Shown: positions 11,345 to 23,190 of the stretch, piece by piece
Layout of the letters: each line of letters begins with the position of its first letter
Position numbering within the stretch: position 1 is the first letter of the stretch
DNA from: Nilaparvata lugens
Lineage: Eukaryota; Arthropoda; Insecta; Hemiptera; Delphacidae
Assembly: GCF_014356525.2 (NCBI RefSeq)
Contig: NC_052517.1
Span: 5,785,500-5,849,499, forward strand
DNA length: 64,000 nt
Reading direction: 5' to 3'
Position numbers and translations under genes: made by a program
Notes under the pieces: generated by a model
Told to the model about the DNA's origin: nothing
Seen by the model: the letters and a program-made list of their open reading frames with translations, nothing else
Databases searched by the model: none

Positions 11345-11638
11345 TTGGTAGAGAGTTAGTGGGGAGGATATTTTTAATATTGTTTCCGAAGAATGGACAT
11401 TGATATGTCCAAAGCTCCGCCAATTTATGTAGATGCATAACAATATAATATCTATAGTTATTATATTACAAATCACTTTTTCATATCATATACAGTTCAA
11501 TAATTATTTTCTTAGTCTATATTATGTAAATGCATCTATAATGTTGCTGTATTGTAAGCTATTGTATATAAGTGTATAAGCCAGTATATATTGTAATCTA
11601 CATAAATAAAGTACTCAATCAATCAATCAATCAATCAA
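11345..11638 (+). repeat. Family A, copy 3
   Basis: Full-length copy from TTGGTAGAGAGTTAGTGGGG to an (AATC)n tail. It forms an inverted pair with copy 2 around the pyrimidine/purine tracts and abuts foldback P1. Confidence 0.8.
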
Positions 11639-11644
11639 CCTTTT

Positions 11645-12690
11645 AAGGCTGTGCAAAGGCTAAAAAGAAAACTTTCTACTGGTGATATTTTTCAAAGTTT
11701 TTCGATTTGTATATCATCAAGCTATCAAAATGAAAAGGTTTTCTCGAAAAAAAAACATTTTTTCTCCGATCATTACTTTTTGAGATATGAGCGACTGAAG
11801 TTTGAATTTTTGGGACAGAACATTTCAAACTCGGTACGATATAAATCCATGAGATTTAGAGGATGGATTCTTCATGGTGTTGTTGATCTAGTAAAACAAA
11901 AATTTTCTGAAAATATCTATTTTTGGAAAAGTTATTCAATTCACCAAAAATAACTCAACTAAAAGTTATTTTTAGTAAATTAAATAACTATCTTAAAAAT
12001 TGATATTTTCAGAAAATTTTTGTTTCACTAGATCAACAATACCATGAAAAAGTTTTCTCAAAAAAACATTTTTTCTCCGATCATTACTTTTTGAGATATG
12101 AGCGACTGAAGTTTGAATTTTTGGGACAGTACATTTCAAATTTGGTACGATATAAATCCATGAGATTTAGAGGATGGATTCTTCATGGTGTTGTTGATCT
12201 AGTAAAACAAAAATTTTCGGAAAATATCAATTTTTGAAAAGTTATTTAGTTTACCAAAATAACTCAACTAAAAGTTATTTTTAGTAAATTGAATAACTAT
12301 CTTAAAAATTGATATTTTCAGAAAATTTTTGGAAAAGTTATTCAATTCACCAAAAATAACTCAACTGAAAGTTTTTTTTTTGATTATTTTTAGTAAATTG
12401 AATGACTATCTTGAAAATTGATATTTTCAGAAAATTTTTGTTTTACTAGATCAACAATACCATGAAGAATCTATCCTCCAAATCTCATGGATCTATCTCT
12501 TACCAAATTTGGAATGTTCTGTCCCAAAAAGTGGAACTTTAGGCGCTCATATCTCAAAAAGTGATGATCAGAAAAAAAATGTTTTACAGAGAAAACTTCT
12601 TCATTTTGATAGCTTGATGATATACAAATCGAAAAACTTTGAAAAATATCACGAAAAGTAAAAAGTTTATTTTTAGCCTTCGCACAGCCT
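11645..12690. mobile_element. Family P long foldback element, copy 1
   Basis: Inverted ends AAGGCTGTGCAAAGGC and GCCTTCGCACAGCC. Arms of more than 200 bp carry ATATCATCAAGCTATCAAAA and GAGATATGAGCG. The middle shows an internal duplication of TTTTCAGAAAATTTTTGTTT-type arms, so this copy is longer (about 1.05 kb) than P2 (578 bp). Confidence 0.75.
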
Positions 12691-12934
12691 CAACTCAACA
12701 CTGTTGCTTTCTGATCAAAACCTCCATATTAAGATCCACATTTCAACGTCTGTGGGAATGATAGGGAGGCGTTGTTGACAAGTTTCCTTCCCTATCGCCC
12801 CTATTAATGGAACATAGCTGAGACTCAGGTCATCCCTGAATATCAGTTGTTAATTCCTGTTAAAAATTATGAATTCCGTTTCAAATATAATTATATATTC
12901 TTCAATGAATAAAAATATCTCCATGATTAACAAG

Positions 12935-13165
12935 CAGGTCACCCATGCTGCGTAGGGTCTAATTAAAAACTTAACTGAGAACTTGACCTACTGAAATCTT
13001 GAAGAATTGAAACTAGGCCTATAACCATCCTCGGTGAATTGAGAATGTATATGCAAAGTGTCATGTTGATCAGTTGAGTAGTTGAGACGTGATGATGCGT
13101 CATTCGTGAATTTCCTATCCCCTACGTGTATAAGCCAATTCTTTCCTTTATTATGTTAACGATTG
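12935..13165 (-). mobile_element. Family N Helitron-like copy
   Basis: Contains CCTATAACCATCCTCGGTGA, GACGTGATGATGCGTCATTC and TACGTGTATAAGCC. The CTAG terminus is not preserved. Confidence 0.6.
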
Positions 13166-13182
13166 CTCAATTTTTATAATCA

Positions 13183-13727
13183 AGAAATAGTTATTTGTGC
13201 AACTAGTGCGCAAAGTGACAGTTTGCTGCACCGAAAGAAACGTTTACGCCCGAGCCGTAGGCGAGGGCGGAATGGTTTCTTGAGTGCAGCAGAGGAACTT
13301 TGCGCACGTATTTCACATTAAGTTTTTCCTACAGTTACCATTGAATATGAAAGTGGTAATTATGGGTAAAATTGCCTGAAATGCATCGAATGTTTTTCTG
13401 TGTAATTTTATTATTGATAAAAACCTTAATCCTAAAATCCTAAAGTCCTCGTTGTCCTTGGTTATAATATATAATGAATAATAATTAGCGCGTTGTGCTT
13501 GGTTGCACCTCTGCTCACTATAGCAGCCACAGCAGTCACTGTTACCAACTTCATTTTGATTTTGCTGCACTGTTGCTCCATATAACCTACTAAGTATTTT
13601 GCGTTGCCATGTTGCAAATCTGGAGTGCAGAAAAATTTTTCCCGCACTAGAGCGGAAAAGTGATTCTTTGCGTTCTGTAATCAGTGCAGCAATTGCCACT
13701 TTTCAACGTAACTGTAGGAAAAAAATA
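13183..13727. mobile_element. Family Q element, copy 1
   Basis: About 540 bp from AATAGTTATTTGTGCAACTA to GTAACTGTAGGAAAAA. It has an internal inverted pair (TTTTTCCTACAGTTAC at about 13324 and GTAACTGTAGGAAAAA at the right end) and a GC-rich palindromic stretch GCCCGAGCCGTAGGCGAGGG. Nearly identical copies lie at 31923-32458 and 46922-47462. A shared minus-strand frame of about 75 residues exists in all three, without a recognised domain. Confidence 0.7.
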
Positions 13728-14488
13728 TTTGATATTTCATCACATATTTTCTACATTATTCTTATAATTAGCGTATGGCTTTGAATGGTGGGGAGACCCA
13801 AGGGTAGTTCCACCTCGCCGTATATAGTCCAAAGTTCCCTAATGGGAAAACGGACACTAAGGTTATAGTCAGCACAATACTTCAAATTTACACTTTTCAC
13901 TTCGAAATAGAGTTCATTCTGATGATAAAAAGTCCAAACATATACAAAACCGAAACAAAACACAAGACCACTAAGCCAAATTTAGAAAATATTAAATTTA
14001 GACAATAAATTTAGAACCAAAAATTTATAGCACGTTACAATTTTGCCATGGCAACCACCATGTTCTACATTTCTTACATAATTTTTCTACAATTTTCTAC
14101 GAAGTTTACGGACATAAGCAATCTTTTTCCTATATAAACAAAGAGAAATATTTTGGTATTTCTTCACATATTTTCTACATAGTATACGAACAAAAGCAAT
14201 CCGCTTTGTCTAATGACAGACAAGGATAGCAACACCAATATTAATCAGGTGCTTACTTCATAACCTGAATCTCACTCTACTTCTATACATTAGGATCATT
14301 ATGACAACTGCGTTAAAAATTGAGATTTTCTCTGAAATTTTCCTCGTTCAACTACAATGGCATGCAAGAAGAAAAACTGATTTTCCAGCTTTTCCGGTCA
14401 CACATTGATTGCGTGAAAACGTATCGCTGGGTCACGTGATGACCTAATTACATAATTTTAGAGGGTGTTACACTTACACACTTTATTT
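13728..14488. other. No gene recognised
   Basis: AT-rich. A decayed right end of family C is visible near 14197-14280 (CAAGGATAGCAACACCAAT). Confidence 0.45.
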
Positions 14489-15554
14489 CTCTTGAGGTCC
14501 ACGTTATAATGGCAGTGGAGAAAGATAGGTAACAACGTTGTCTTGCCAATGCCTTCTTTTGACGGTAGCTGATTCAGGTTTATTGATGTAATATTATAAC
14601 TGTTCATTCTCGTTCAAAATAATCAATTATTCACATCACATTTATTCATTTATTGTATAAAATACTATAATCTTAATACAATTATGACATTGGAGGAAAA
14701 ACTAGGCTGAGCCTGTACTATTTCTCTCCAAAAATTTTGATAAAATGTTAATGTTGTCCAAAAGATAAGGTTACATAATCACACACTGCTTCGTCACTTG
14801 ATTTTCGGTCCAAGAATGATGATTTAAAATTTTGAATTTTGAAGGTTGATTTTATACTCTAAATAAATTACAGAATGTATCAAAATAAATTAAAAACTTT
14901 AGAAATATTGCACTTATTTAAAAAATTTGAATACAAAATCAAAAACCTACTCACTATTTGTTATTCACATTGTCTTATTATTTATTTATTCATCACATTG
15001 TGTGGAAATACTTAACATTAGGAAAGGCACAACAGGCTCATGCCCAAAACTGTCCCATTCCCAATTTATATTATACTGTCCAAATCAAAATGTTGGTTAT
15101 GTCACTTTCACTTTTCAAAATACAATTTACACTCTTCAATACTCAGATAAACGAGCTAATTTTCAATCAAATAGATACTATTAGAGTCTGAAATTAGAAA
15201 ATCTAGAACAGTATATTTTATTATGTAAGAAATTATATTTTTCAATAATTTCATGATAGATTTTCGTAATTAAGATGAAGGGCCAGGGCAATAACGCTGG
15301 AGACACACGAGGTCTGCTATCTCTTCATAGTGAATCATTTAATAGAATCAACAGTTTGCAATTGGTTAATCACATTTTCTCGAATTTCGAGCTTATTTGT
15401 TGAGTAATTATTAATTGTACATTGTTAAAAGACGATCTGGCAACATAGCAAAGCGAGAGAAAGATGGCGCTATCCGCTTTGTTGAATGATAAACAAGGAT
15501 AGCAATACCATTGCAAATCAAACACTGCCATTATAACGTGGCCCTCACCATAGT
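14489..15554. mobile_element. Family C element, long composite copy
   Basis: Ends GAGGTCCACGTTATAATGGC and ACTGCCATTATAACGTGG. The interior carries retroelement 3'-end sequence (about 14640-14745 and 14950-15190) and an internal piece of family B (about 15283-15400) without B termini. The same 15.0-15.2 kb insert lies in the C copy at 27515-28628. The short open frames are not coding. Confidence 0.65.
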
Positions 15555-15975
15555 TAGGAGTTCTTAACCACGATCATCAATTTTTGACAAACTTTTCAGA
15601 ACTCATTCCAATTCACTAGTTTCTACTTTGAGAACTTAATTATGCCTATGTAATTTTCAAGTGTGTTATACTCGAACCATTTTCAGTGGTTTCTTACTAC
15701 GACTCTATTTATCGTGTATTTATCAACAAACTTCTTCAAATTAGTCTATACAATTTTTCACAAGCTTTCAAAAGTCTGATTAATCGACATACTTTTGAGT
15801 ACAATCTGATAATGGAATGTTAGATTCTTATGAAAGTTCACTAAAATTTCAAGGAACAATATGAAAAGTTTTCTCGATTGAGCCGTCCTTGTAAACTTAA
15901 AAAACTTCTCCTTCAATAGTTTTCATACTTGTAAGTTCAATCTGAAAATAGAATGATAGATAATTAGTATTCAAT
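15555..15975. other. No recognised feature
   Basis: AT-rich intron sequence. Confidence 0.5.
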
Positions 15976-16116
15976 TTTTACTTTCCTTGCCCTATTATCA
16001 TAAGGTGAGGTAAGTATTGCTTTCCGAAAAAAATTTAGGTACCCCAATTTCTAAATTTCTATACGTTTCAAGGTCCCCTGAGTCCAAAAACTGGTTTTTG
16101 TGTATTGGTCTGTATG

Positions 16117-16162
<46 letters not shown>

Positions 16163-16193
16163 TGTGTGGTGTGTGTGTGTGTGTGTGGTGTGT

Positions 16194-16272
<79 letters not shown>

Positions 16273-16279
16273 TGTGTGT

Positions 16280-16348
<69 letters not shown>

Positions 16349-17002
16349 AGTTTATGTGCGTCTGTGTATACGACATCTCATCTCCCAATAAACGGAATGT
16401 CTTGAAATTTGGAACGTAAGTCCCTTACAATATGAGGATCCGACACGAACAATTTCAATCAAATGCGATTCAAGATGGCGGCTAAAATGGCGAAAATGTT
16501 GTCAAAAACAAGGGTTTTTCGTGATTTTCTCGGAAACGACTCCAACGATTTTGAACAAATTCATACCCAAAATAGTCATCGATAAGCTCTATCAACTGCC
16601 ACAAGTCCCATATCTGTAAAAATTTCAGGAGCTCCGCCCCATCAATGCAGATAGATTCCCAATTATCAGGCTTCAGATACAATTGAAACAAAAAAAAATC
16701 AAGTGGAGTAGATTGAGCATGAAAATCTCTACAATTAATGTTCAGTAACATTTTCACCTAAAATTGAAAATAAGCTTTAAATTCGAGAAAATGTGATTAT
16801 TCAATTGCAAATTATTGTTGATTCTATTAAATCATTCACTATGAAGAGATAGCAGACCTCATGTGTGTCTCCAGCGTTATTGCCCTGTCACCAGCTGGCT
16901 CAAATCTTTGAATAGTAGACTTGAGATGCGCGGGAACACTAGCGTCAGGTGATCAATTTTCATAACGGCAAGGAAAGTTGTGTGAGTGCGCCACACCAGA
17001 TT
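15976..17002 (-). mobile_element. Family B HINE-like element, copy 2
   Basis: Full-length minus-strand copy. The left end is TTTTTACTTTCCTTGCCC with the hairpin; the right end is CGGCAAGGAAAGTTGTGTGAG then GCGCCACACCAGA. The internal (GT)n is greatly expanded. Confidence 0.8.
16118..16343. repeat. (GT)n microsatellite inside family B copy 2
   Basis: About 226 bp of GT repeat with occasional GGT interruptions. It occupies the same place as the shorter CA runs in the other B copies. All Val/Cys and Thr/His frames here are artefacts. Confidence 0.95.
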
Positions 17003-17240
17003 CTTTAGATGTACGATTTCTTGCCGTCTTTATGAATTCTTGCAAATTGAACAGAACTTGACAAACATCATCTGTTTGACATCATCTGCATAATTTAATA
17101 GAATTTCCAAGGTCATACTTCTGAGTTCAATCTGAGAATAGAATGATAGAAAATTAGTCTAGTTACACACACTTCGATTTCTGAATGTACGATTTTCTGC
17201 CGTTCCTATGAATCCTTTCTGTTCAAATGGAGCTTGAAAA
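17003..17240. repeat. Locally duplicated anchor sequence
   Basis: Contains GATGTACGATTTCTTGCCGT and then GAATGTACGATTTTCTGCCG. The second form recurs at about 18735-18835, so this flank exists three times around B2 and B3. Confidence 0.65.
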
Positions 17241-18729
17241 ATCTGGTGTAGCGCACTCACACAACTTTCCATGCCGTTATGAAAATTGATCACCTGACGC
17301 TAGTGTGCACGCGCATCTCAAGTCTACTATTCAAAGATTTGAGCCAGCTGGTGCCAGGGCAATAACGCTGGAGACACACGAGGTCTGCTATCTATTCATA
17401 GTGGATCATTTAATAGAATCAACAGTTGCCAACAGTTTGCAATTGGTTAATCACATTTTCTCGAATTTCGAGCTTATTTTTAATTTTAGGTGAAAATGTT
17501 ACTGAACATTAATTGTAGAGATTCTCATGCTCAATTTTTCCACTCAAATTTTTTTGTTTAAATTGTATCTGAAGCCTGATAATTGAGAATCTAAAATCCA
17601 ACTTTGCATAGATGGGGCGGATCTCCTGAAATTTTTACAGATATGGGACTTGTGGCAGTTGATAGAGCTTATCAATGACTATTTTAGATATAAATGTAAT
17701 CGTTGGAGCCGTTTTTGAGAAAATCGCGAAAAACCCTGTTTTTGACAACATTTTCTTCATTTTAGCCGCCATCTTGGATTGCATTTGATCGAAATTGTTC
17801 GTGTCGGATCCTTATATTGTAAGGACCTTAAGTTCCAAATTTCAAGTCATTCCGTTAGTTGGGAGATGAGATATCGTGTACACAGACACACATACACACA
17901 TACACTCATACATACACACACACATACAGACCAATACCCAAAAACTACTTTTTCCTCCACCGACTGGCTGAAGTACTCACTTTACTCCCTGAAACATAAT
18001 ACTAAAGTGTCAATTTTTCGCTCTCGGTAGTAAAAAACAGAAAAACTCCCTAGGGAGTAAAAGTGACTCCATTTAAATAACATGGGAAGCATCTCTATTT
18101 AAAAAACTTACATTATAATAGGTTAGAAGGTCTAAGCTCAGATGAGAAAGCATAAAGAGGTGTCTGTCATTGAGTCAACTGAATTCAATACCACAACCAG
18201 AAATTTGATCAAGTCATGAAATATATGTTTGTATGATATTATATTCTTAATATTAGTAGACGATAAAAATTTATACAATTTTAAAAATATCTTATTCTAT
18301 TCAAAATACCAGCCAACAAATATTTTTGATCTGCAATTCAAATCTGAACCGCGTGATCTGGAGTCAGCCATTTTTGGTAGACACCCGGCTGATATAATTG
18401 TTACAACTTTTGCCGATAGATAGCGCAATCGGCAGTGCCAATCAGATGACCGGTTTTTAGGTTTTAGTTTTTAGGTTATGTTGTTAGGAAATAACATTGT
18501 CACCAATAAAATACTTTTTCTCCCTCAGGAAAATTGTTGCCCTCGGCTTCGCCTCGGGCTTCAAACTTTTCCCTCAGGGAGAAAAATTCGTACTTTTCAC
18601 TCTAGATATACAAATAACTATTTTGGACTCAGGGGACCTTGAAGCGTATAGAAAATTAAATTGGGGTACCTCAATTTTTTCGGAAAGCAATACTTTCCTT
18701 ACCTAAGGTAATACTGCAAGAAAAGTGAA
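17241..18729 (+). mobile_element. Family B copy 3, interrupted
   Basis: B sequence runs to about 17950 (CA-rich near 17880-17930), is broken by about 665 bp of other sequence, and resumes at TTTTGGACTCAGGGGACC (18621) to the 3' hairpin. Confidence 0.7.
17948..18615. mobile_element. MITE-like insertion in family B copy 3
   Basis: Flanked by AACTA on both sides (17943-17947 and 18616-18620). The interior has imperfect inverted ends (AGTACTCACTTTACTCCCTG on the left; CAGGGAGAAAAATTCGTACT on the right) and GCCCTCGGCTTCGCCTCGGGC near 18540. Boundaries are good to a few bases. Confidence 0.5.
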
Positions 18730-19059
18730 AATAGAATGATAGAAAATTAGTCTAGTTACACCCACTTCGATTTTTGAATGTACGATTTTCTGCCGTTCCT
18801 ATGAATCCTTTCTGTTCAAATGGAACTTGAAAAAACTTAATCTGCCTAATATAATAAAATTTTCAAGGTCGGTAGAAAATGGTAAGTTCAAAAAATCGAG
18901 TTCAGTTCAGTAATACTTCAAGGAATAACTTAAAAAGCCTTCATCATTTGAGTAGATTTAATCACTTTTTAGTAGGTTTCATCTTCTCATGATTCAATGA
19001 TACACTTCCACGATTGAGATTGGATACCCTGGTAGATCATCATATTTATTCATAGCCTA

Positions 19060-19577
19060 CGAACGATTTGGCAACAGTGTGAGGTTTGAAAGGATCGAGC
19101 TATTCAATATTATTTGACCGAGCGAAGTGCGGTCAAAGATTCAAGTCGACGGGTTTGGCATTTCTCTTAATGTTTAAATGTTTATATGTTGCGCATTTAC
19201 GGTGAAACGCGGTAATAGATTTCCATGAAATTTGACAGGTATGTTCCTTTTTTAATTGCGCGTCGACGTATATACAAGGTTTTTGGAAATTTTGCATTTC
19301 AAGGATAATATAAAAGGAAAAAGGAGCCTCCTTCATACGCCAATATCAGAGTAAAAATCAGACTATAGAATTATTCATCATAAATCAGCTGACAAGTGAT
19401 TACACAGATGTGTGGAGAAGCCAGTCTATTGCTGTATTTCCATAAGGTCTATAGTTTCAATCAGGTACTTGTGGATGAGAATACTGCGTGAGGTCTACTG
19501 CTCACAGAACTACTAGTTAGCAACTAGATAGCAACACCAATCGAATACTGCCGTTATAACGTGGACCTCACAATAGA
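19060..19577. mobile_element. Family C copy split by a family K insertion
   Basis: A C body fragment (ATTTGGCAACAGTG...) precedes K1 at 19114-19518. The C right end (AGATAGCAACACCAAT then CCGTTATAACGTGGACCTCA) follows it. Confidence 0.6.
19114..19518 (+). mobile_element. Family K Helitron-like element, copy 1
   Basis: Runs from TTGACCGAGCGAAGTGCGGT to ACAGAACTACTAG. The 3' CTAG is followed by T and no target duplication is seen. Carries GCGCGTCGACGTATATACAA and GGAGCCTCCTTCATACG. Confidence 0.65.
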
Positions 19578-19841
19578 AATAAGGTTTAGAAAATCATTTA
19601 TACTGTAAATCATTTGTGAAAGATGGCTGGCTACATTTGGGAGTCACTTTGGCATTTTTATGTCTTTTATCAGAATTGCATGTCTGGCTTCACTGTCTAT
19701 CATTTGGAAAAGGTCATTTATGGAAATTGTCACTCAGGTTGTAGGTTGTATTTTCTCTGGAAAAGAGAGAGAGAATAATTTATGATATCTGGCCAATTGA
19801 CAGAATAGTCTCTCACCGTGTCTCACTTCCTTCCTCACTTA

Positions 19842-19884
<43 letters not shown>
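19842..19884. repeat. (CT)n microsatellite
   Basis: CT dinucleotide run just before family A copy 4. Confidence 0.9.
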
Positions 19885-19892
19885 ACTCTCTT

Positions 19893-20182
19893 TTTGGTAG
19901 AGAGTTAGTGGGTAGGATATTTTTAATATTCTTTCCGAAGAATGGACATTGATATGTCCAAAGCTCCGCCAATTTATGTAGATGCATAACAATATAATTA
20001 TCCATAGTTATTATATTACAAATTGCTTTTTCATATCATATACAGTTCAATAATTATTTTCTTAGTCTATATTATGTAAATTCATCTATAATTTTGCTGT
20101 ATTGTAAGCTATTGTATATAAGTGTATAAGCCAGTATATATTGTAATCTACATAAATAAAGTACTCAATCAATCAATCAATC
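19893..20182 (+). repeat. Family A, copy 4
   Basis: Full-length copy embedded between CT-rich tracts. Confidence 0.8.
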
Positions 20183-20193
20183 TCTCTCTCTTA

Positions 20194-20268
20194 GAGGGTC
20201 AAGTGTAAGAGAGGGCCGGCTGCGCCCTGACATTGCCCTCCTAAGTTTTAAATAAATGCAGTCAATCA
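20194..20268 (+). mobile_element. Retroelement 3'-end fragment
   Basis: GAGGGCCGGCTGCGCCCTGA followed by AAATAAATGCAGTCAATCAA. It shares the (TCAA)n tail type with family A, and so perhaps the same retrotransposition machinery. Confidence 0.5.
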
Positions 20269-20312
20269 ATCATTTGATCTCTCTTTCTCTCTCTGTCTCT
20301 CTCTCTTTCTCT

Positions 20313-20606
20313 TTGTTAGAGAGTTAGTGGGAAGGTTATATTGAGTACTCTTTCCGAAGAATGGACATTGATATGTCCAAAGCTCCGCCAATTTATGTAG
20401 ATGCATAACAATATTATATATAGTTATTACAAATTGATTTTTTTATGACATAATATACAGTTCAATGATTATTTTCTTAGTCTATATTATGTAAATTCAT
20501 CCATCATTTTGCTGATGTATTGTAAGCTATTGTATATAAATGTACAAGCCAGTATGATATATATTGTACTGTAATCTACATAAATAAAGTACTCAATCAA
20601 TCAATC
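20313..20606 (+). repeat. Family A, copy 5
   Basis: Diverged full-length copy within CT-rich DNA. Confidence 0.75.
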
Positions 20607-21219
20607 TCTCGCATAGATTCAAAAATAATATTCTCTTTCTTCATCCAATGAATAGAGTATTCAGATACAGTAGATCATAACGGAGCCCGTCTTATTGAGA
20701 AATAAAAATGAGAGTATAATTTTGATTGATCAAAGCCAAGCCATTTTGTCAAACATGACAAGCTGATGGGGAATTTAAGTGAATACGAACATGTCTAGTT
20801 GAAATATTGACTTCTGATTAGGAATATGAAGTAGGATTCAAAAGACTTGGTAATTTGAAGTGAATGATTTATTATATTTAGTTATTGGATATTATATTTG
20901 GTTTGAATATAATATGTTTATTATGATATTTGACTGAAGAATGAACAGATCCCTCAAATAGAGCCAATACCTAAAGAGATTTCAAAATATTTGTAAACTG
21001 TTTTTATTGAAATTGTATTTGAATGGAACTAAGAATCTCTCTTCATAATTTATCAGTGAAAAAGTAGAAAATTCAAACTAAATGATGTTTGAAATTTGAA
21101 ATATCCGATAAAAAGTTACGTCTACGGTAGACCTATTATTAGCTCCTTCAAGTGATCGGTTATGTAAATTACTTTGTCATTGGTCAAGAAAGATCAATAG
21201 TAGTTTCTTCCATTCCCTC
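20607..21219. other. No recognised feature
   Basis: AT-rich intron sequence. Confidence 0.5.
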
Positions 21220-21261
21220 TTCTTTCTATTCTTCTTCTTCTTCTTCTTCTTCTTCTACTAC

Positions 21262-21293
<32 letters not shown>

Positions 21294-21467
21294 CTTCTTC
21301 TTCTTCTTCTTCTTCTTCTTCTTCTTCTTCTTCTTCTACTACTACTTACTTCTTCTTCTTCTTCTTCTTCTTTCTTCTTCTTCTTCTTCTTCTTCTTCTT
21401 CTTCTTCTTCTTCTTCTTCTTCTTCTTCAACTTCTGTTTCTTCTTCTTCTTCTTCTTCTCCTTCTCC

Positions 21468-21499
<32 letters not shown>

Positions 21500-21510
21500 C
21501 TTCCTGCTCT
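21220..21510. repeat. (TTC)n microsatellite, about 290 bp
   Basis: Nearly pure TTC repeat with a few TAC and TTTC interruptions; all frames here are artefacts. Confidence 0.95.
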
Positions 21511-21967
21511 TTTCTATCATCAGTCTCATCTCTCCTTCGCATTCATGAAACTTTCTCTCTCTCATTCTCTCTTTCTCTTCTTTCTCCACCTTCCTCTATT
21601 TCCCTTCTCGGTTGTCTAGAATAGTTGCGACTAATCTGTCATAATTATTTGGCGACCTTGAAGGAAAGTGGGTAGAGTGCTCAGAAATAAGTGACACGAC
21701 TTTGAATGGAGAGAAGATTATGGATAATTTGAGTTTTACATTATTGAGACAGAGAGACAGTGTGAGTGAGAGAGAATAAAATTGAGAGAGAGAGAAGGAT
21801 ACAGAGAGAAAAAGAGAGAGATGAATACAGAGAGATAAGAGAGAATGAGTGAGTGAGTGAGTGATTGAGTGAGTGAGTGATTGAGTAGTTTATCTATGTA
21901 GATTACAATATGTACTGGCTCATACACTTATTTATACAATAGCTTACAATACAGCAAAATTATAGAT

Positions 21968-22840
21968 ACTTACTCACTTACTCCATGGCACTACAGCCCA
22001 TCCATGGCCTTGGCGTCCTCAAGAATGCCTCTCCACTCCTCTCTGTCGGCAGTCTTGCGTCTCCATCCCCTAACGCCTATTTTCCGGAGATCATCTTCTA
22101 CTTCTTCCAGCCAGCGCTTGCGTGGACGTCCTTTCAACCTTCTTCCACCTGGGTTTTCTCTGAAAACTTTTTTAACGGCTCTTTCATCGCTCATTCTTTC
22201 TACATGACCCAACCAGCTCAAGCGTCTCACTTTGATTTCATGTACAACAGGTGGTTTTCTGTACAGGTCACGCAGCCCTTGATTCGAACGAAGTCTCCAT
22301 TCTCCATCAATACATACTGGACCGTATATTCTTCTCAGAATCTTCCGTTCCCATATACTCAGTAGGTCTTCATCCTTCTTTTTCAAAACCCAGGTTTCTG
22401 CCCGTATAACACAACTGGCTTTATAACAGTTTCATAGATTGTGTTTAATTTCCTGACAGTGTTATGGGTCTCAAGTATTGGCTAAGTGTATAATAACATC
22501 GATTTCCTGCCGCTATTTTTGCTTTTATATCAACTTCAACATCGTTATCTTCTGTGATAATAGAACGAAGATATTTGGAGCTTTCCACTCTTTCGAATGT
22601 GTAATTATTGCACTCTATGAATCTGTCGCCAATCTGCCGGGCTCTGCTGCTTGCCAGATACTTTGTTTTACTCTCATTAATTGAGAGTCCCATTTCTGTT
22701 GATCCGTCATCGAGCTGTTTGAAGGCATCTTTTAGAGTTTGGATATTTCTTGCAATCAAGACTACGTCATCCGCATAGGCCATGTACTGAAACATTCTGT
22801 TCATTATCGTTCCTCTTGGATTTATTACTATTATAATAGT
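21968..22840 (-). mobile_element. 5'-truncated RTE-like LINE with 12-bp target duplication
   Basis: AAAATTATAGAT flanks both sides (21956-21967 and 22841-22852). On the minus strand the element begins inside the reverse-transcriptase palm, runs to the end of the ORF, and ends in a short TAAG/TGAG-type tandem tail. Its coding content is described in the pseudogene entry. Confidence 0.85.
21991..22837 (-). pseudogene. Reverse-transcriptase C-terminal fragment (RTE-like LINE)
   Basis: From the right, the frame reads NPRGTIMNRMFQYMAYADDV with the catalytic YADD box, followed by GLSINESKTKYL. A frameshift at about 22400-22415 separates LYG from ETWVLKKKDEDLL. The second part (22386-21991) has RRLSWLGHVERM, GRRLKGRPRKRW and a Trp-rich end. 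YADD...GLxxNxxKTKY...WLGHVxRM...GRPxxRW is the usual order in RTE-type reverse transcriptases, recalled from memory. The copy is dead: 5' truncated and frame-broken. Confidence 0.85.
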
Positions 22841-23039
22841 AAAATTATAGATGAATTTACATAATATAGACTAAGAAAATAATATTATTGAGCTGTATAT
22901 GATATGGAAAAAACAATTTGTAATAACTATAGATAATATTGTTATGCATAAATTGGCGGAGCTTTTAACATATCAATGTCCATTCTTCGGAAAGATTGAT
23001 ATGCTTCAAAAATATTCAGAATATGCTTAATAAGATTCA

Positions 23040-23190
23040 CATCTACGAGAAGAGAGAGAGAGAGAGATAGGGAGAATGAGAGAGGAAGAGAGAAGAGGAA
23101 AGAGAGAGGTTGGATTAGATTTATTTATCTATGTATGTTACAATATTTACTGGCTTATACACTAATTTACATTAAATGGCAGTATCGCTA
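23040..23190. repeat. GA-rich tract and degenerate family A fragment
   Basis: (GA)n to about 23110, then a diverged A-like segment (TTTACTGGCTTATACACTAA). Confidence 0.5.

Larger units (their letters stand above)
21880..23000 (-). repeat. Family A, copy 6, split by a LINE
   Basis: Left part 21880-21967, right part 22841 to about 23000. The two halves join exactly once the 873-bp LINE and one copy of the 12-bp duplication are removed. Confidence 0.8.

Noticed and set aside
13313..13699. Family Q frame as a transposase
   Set aside because: About 75 conserved residues, Ser/Gln/Cys-rich, without DDE, RT or helicase motifs. Conservation is explained by recent copying.
14927..15191. 85- and 77-residue frames shared with 27673-27909
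   Set aside because: Both are the same retroelement 3' end nested in C elements; frames are on different strands and lack domains.
16017..16419. Val/Cys and Thr/His repeat proteins
   Set aside because: Translations of the (GT)n run in every frame.
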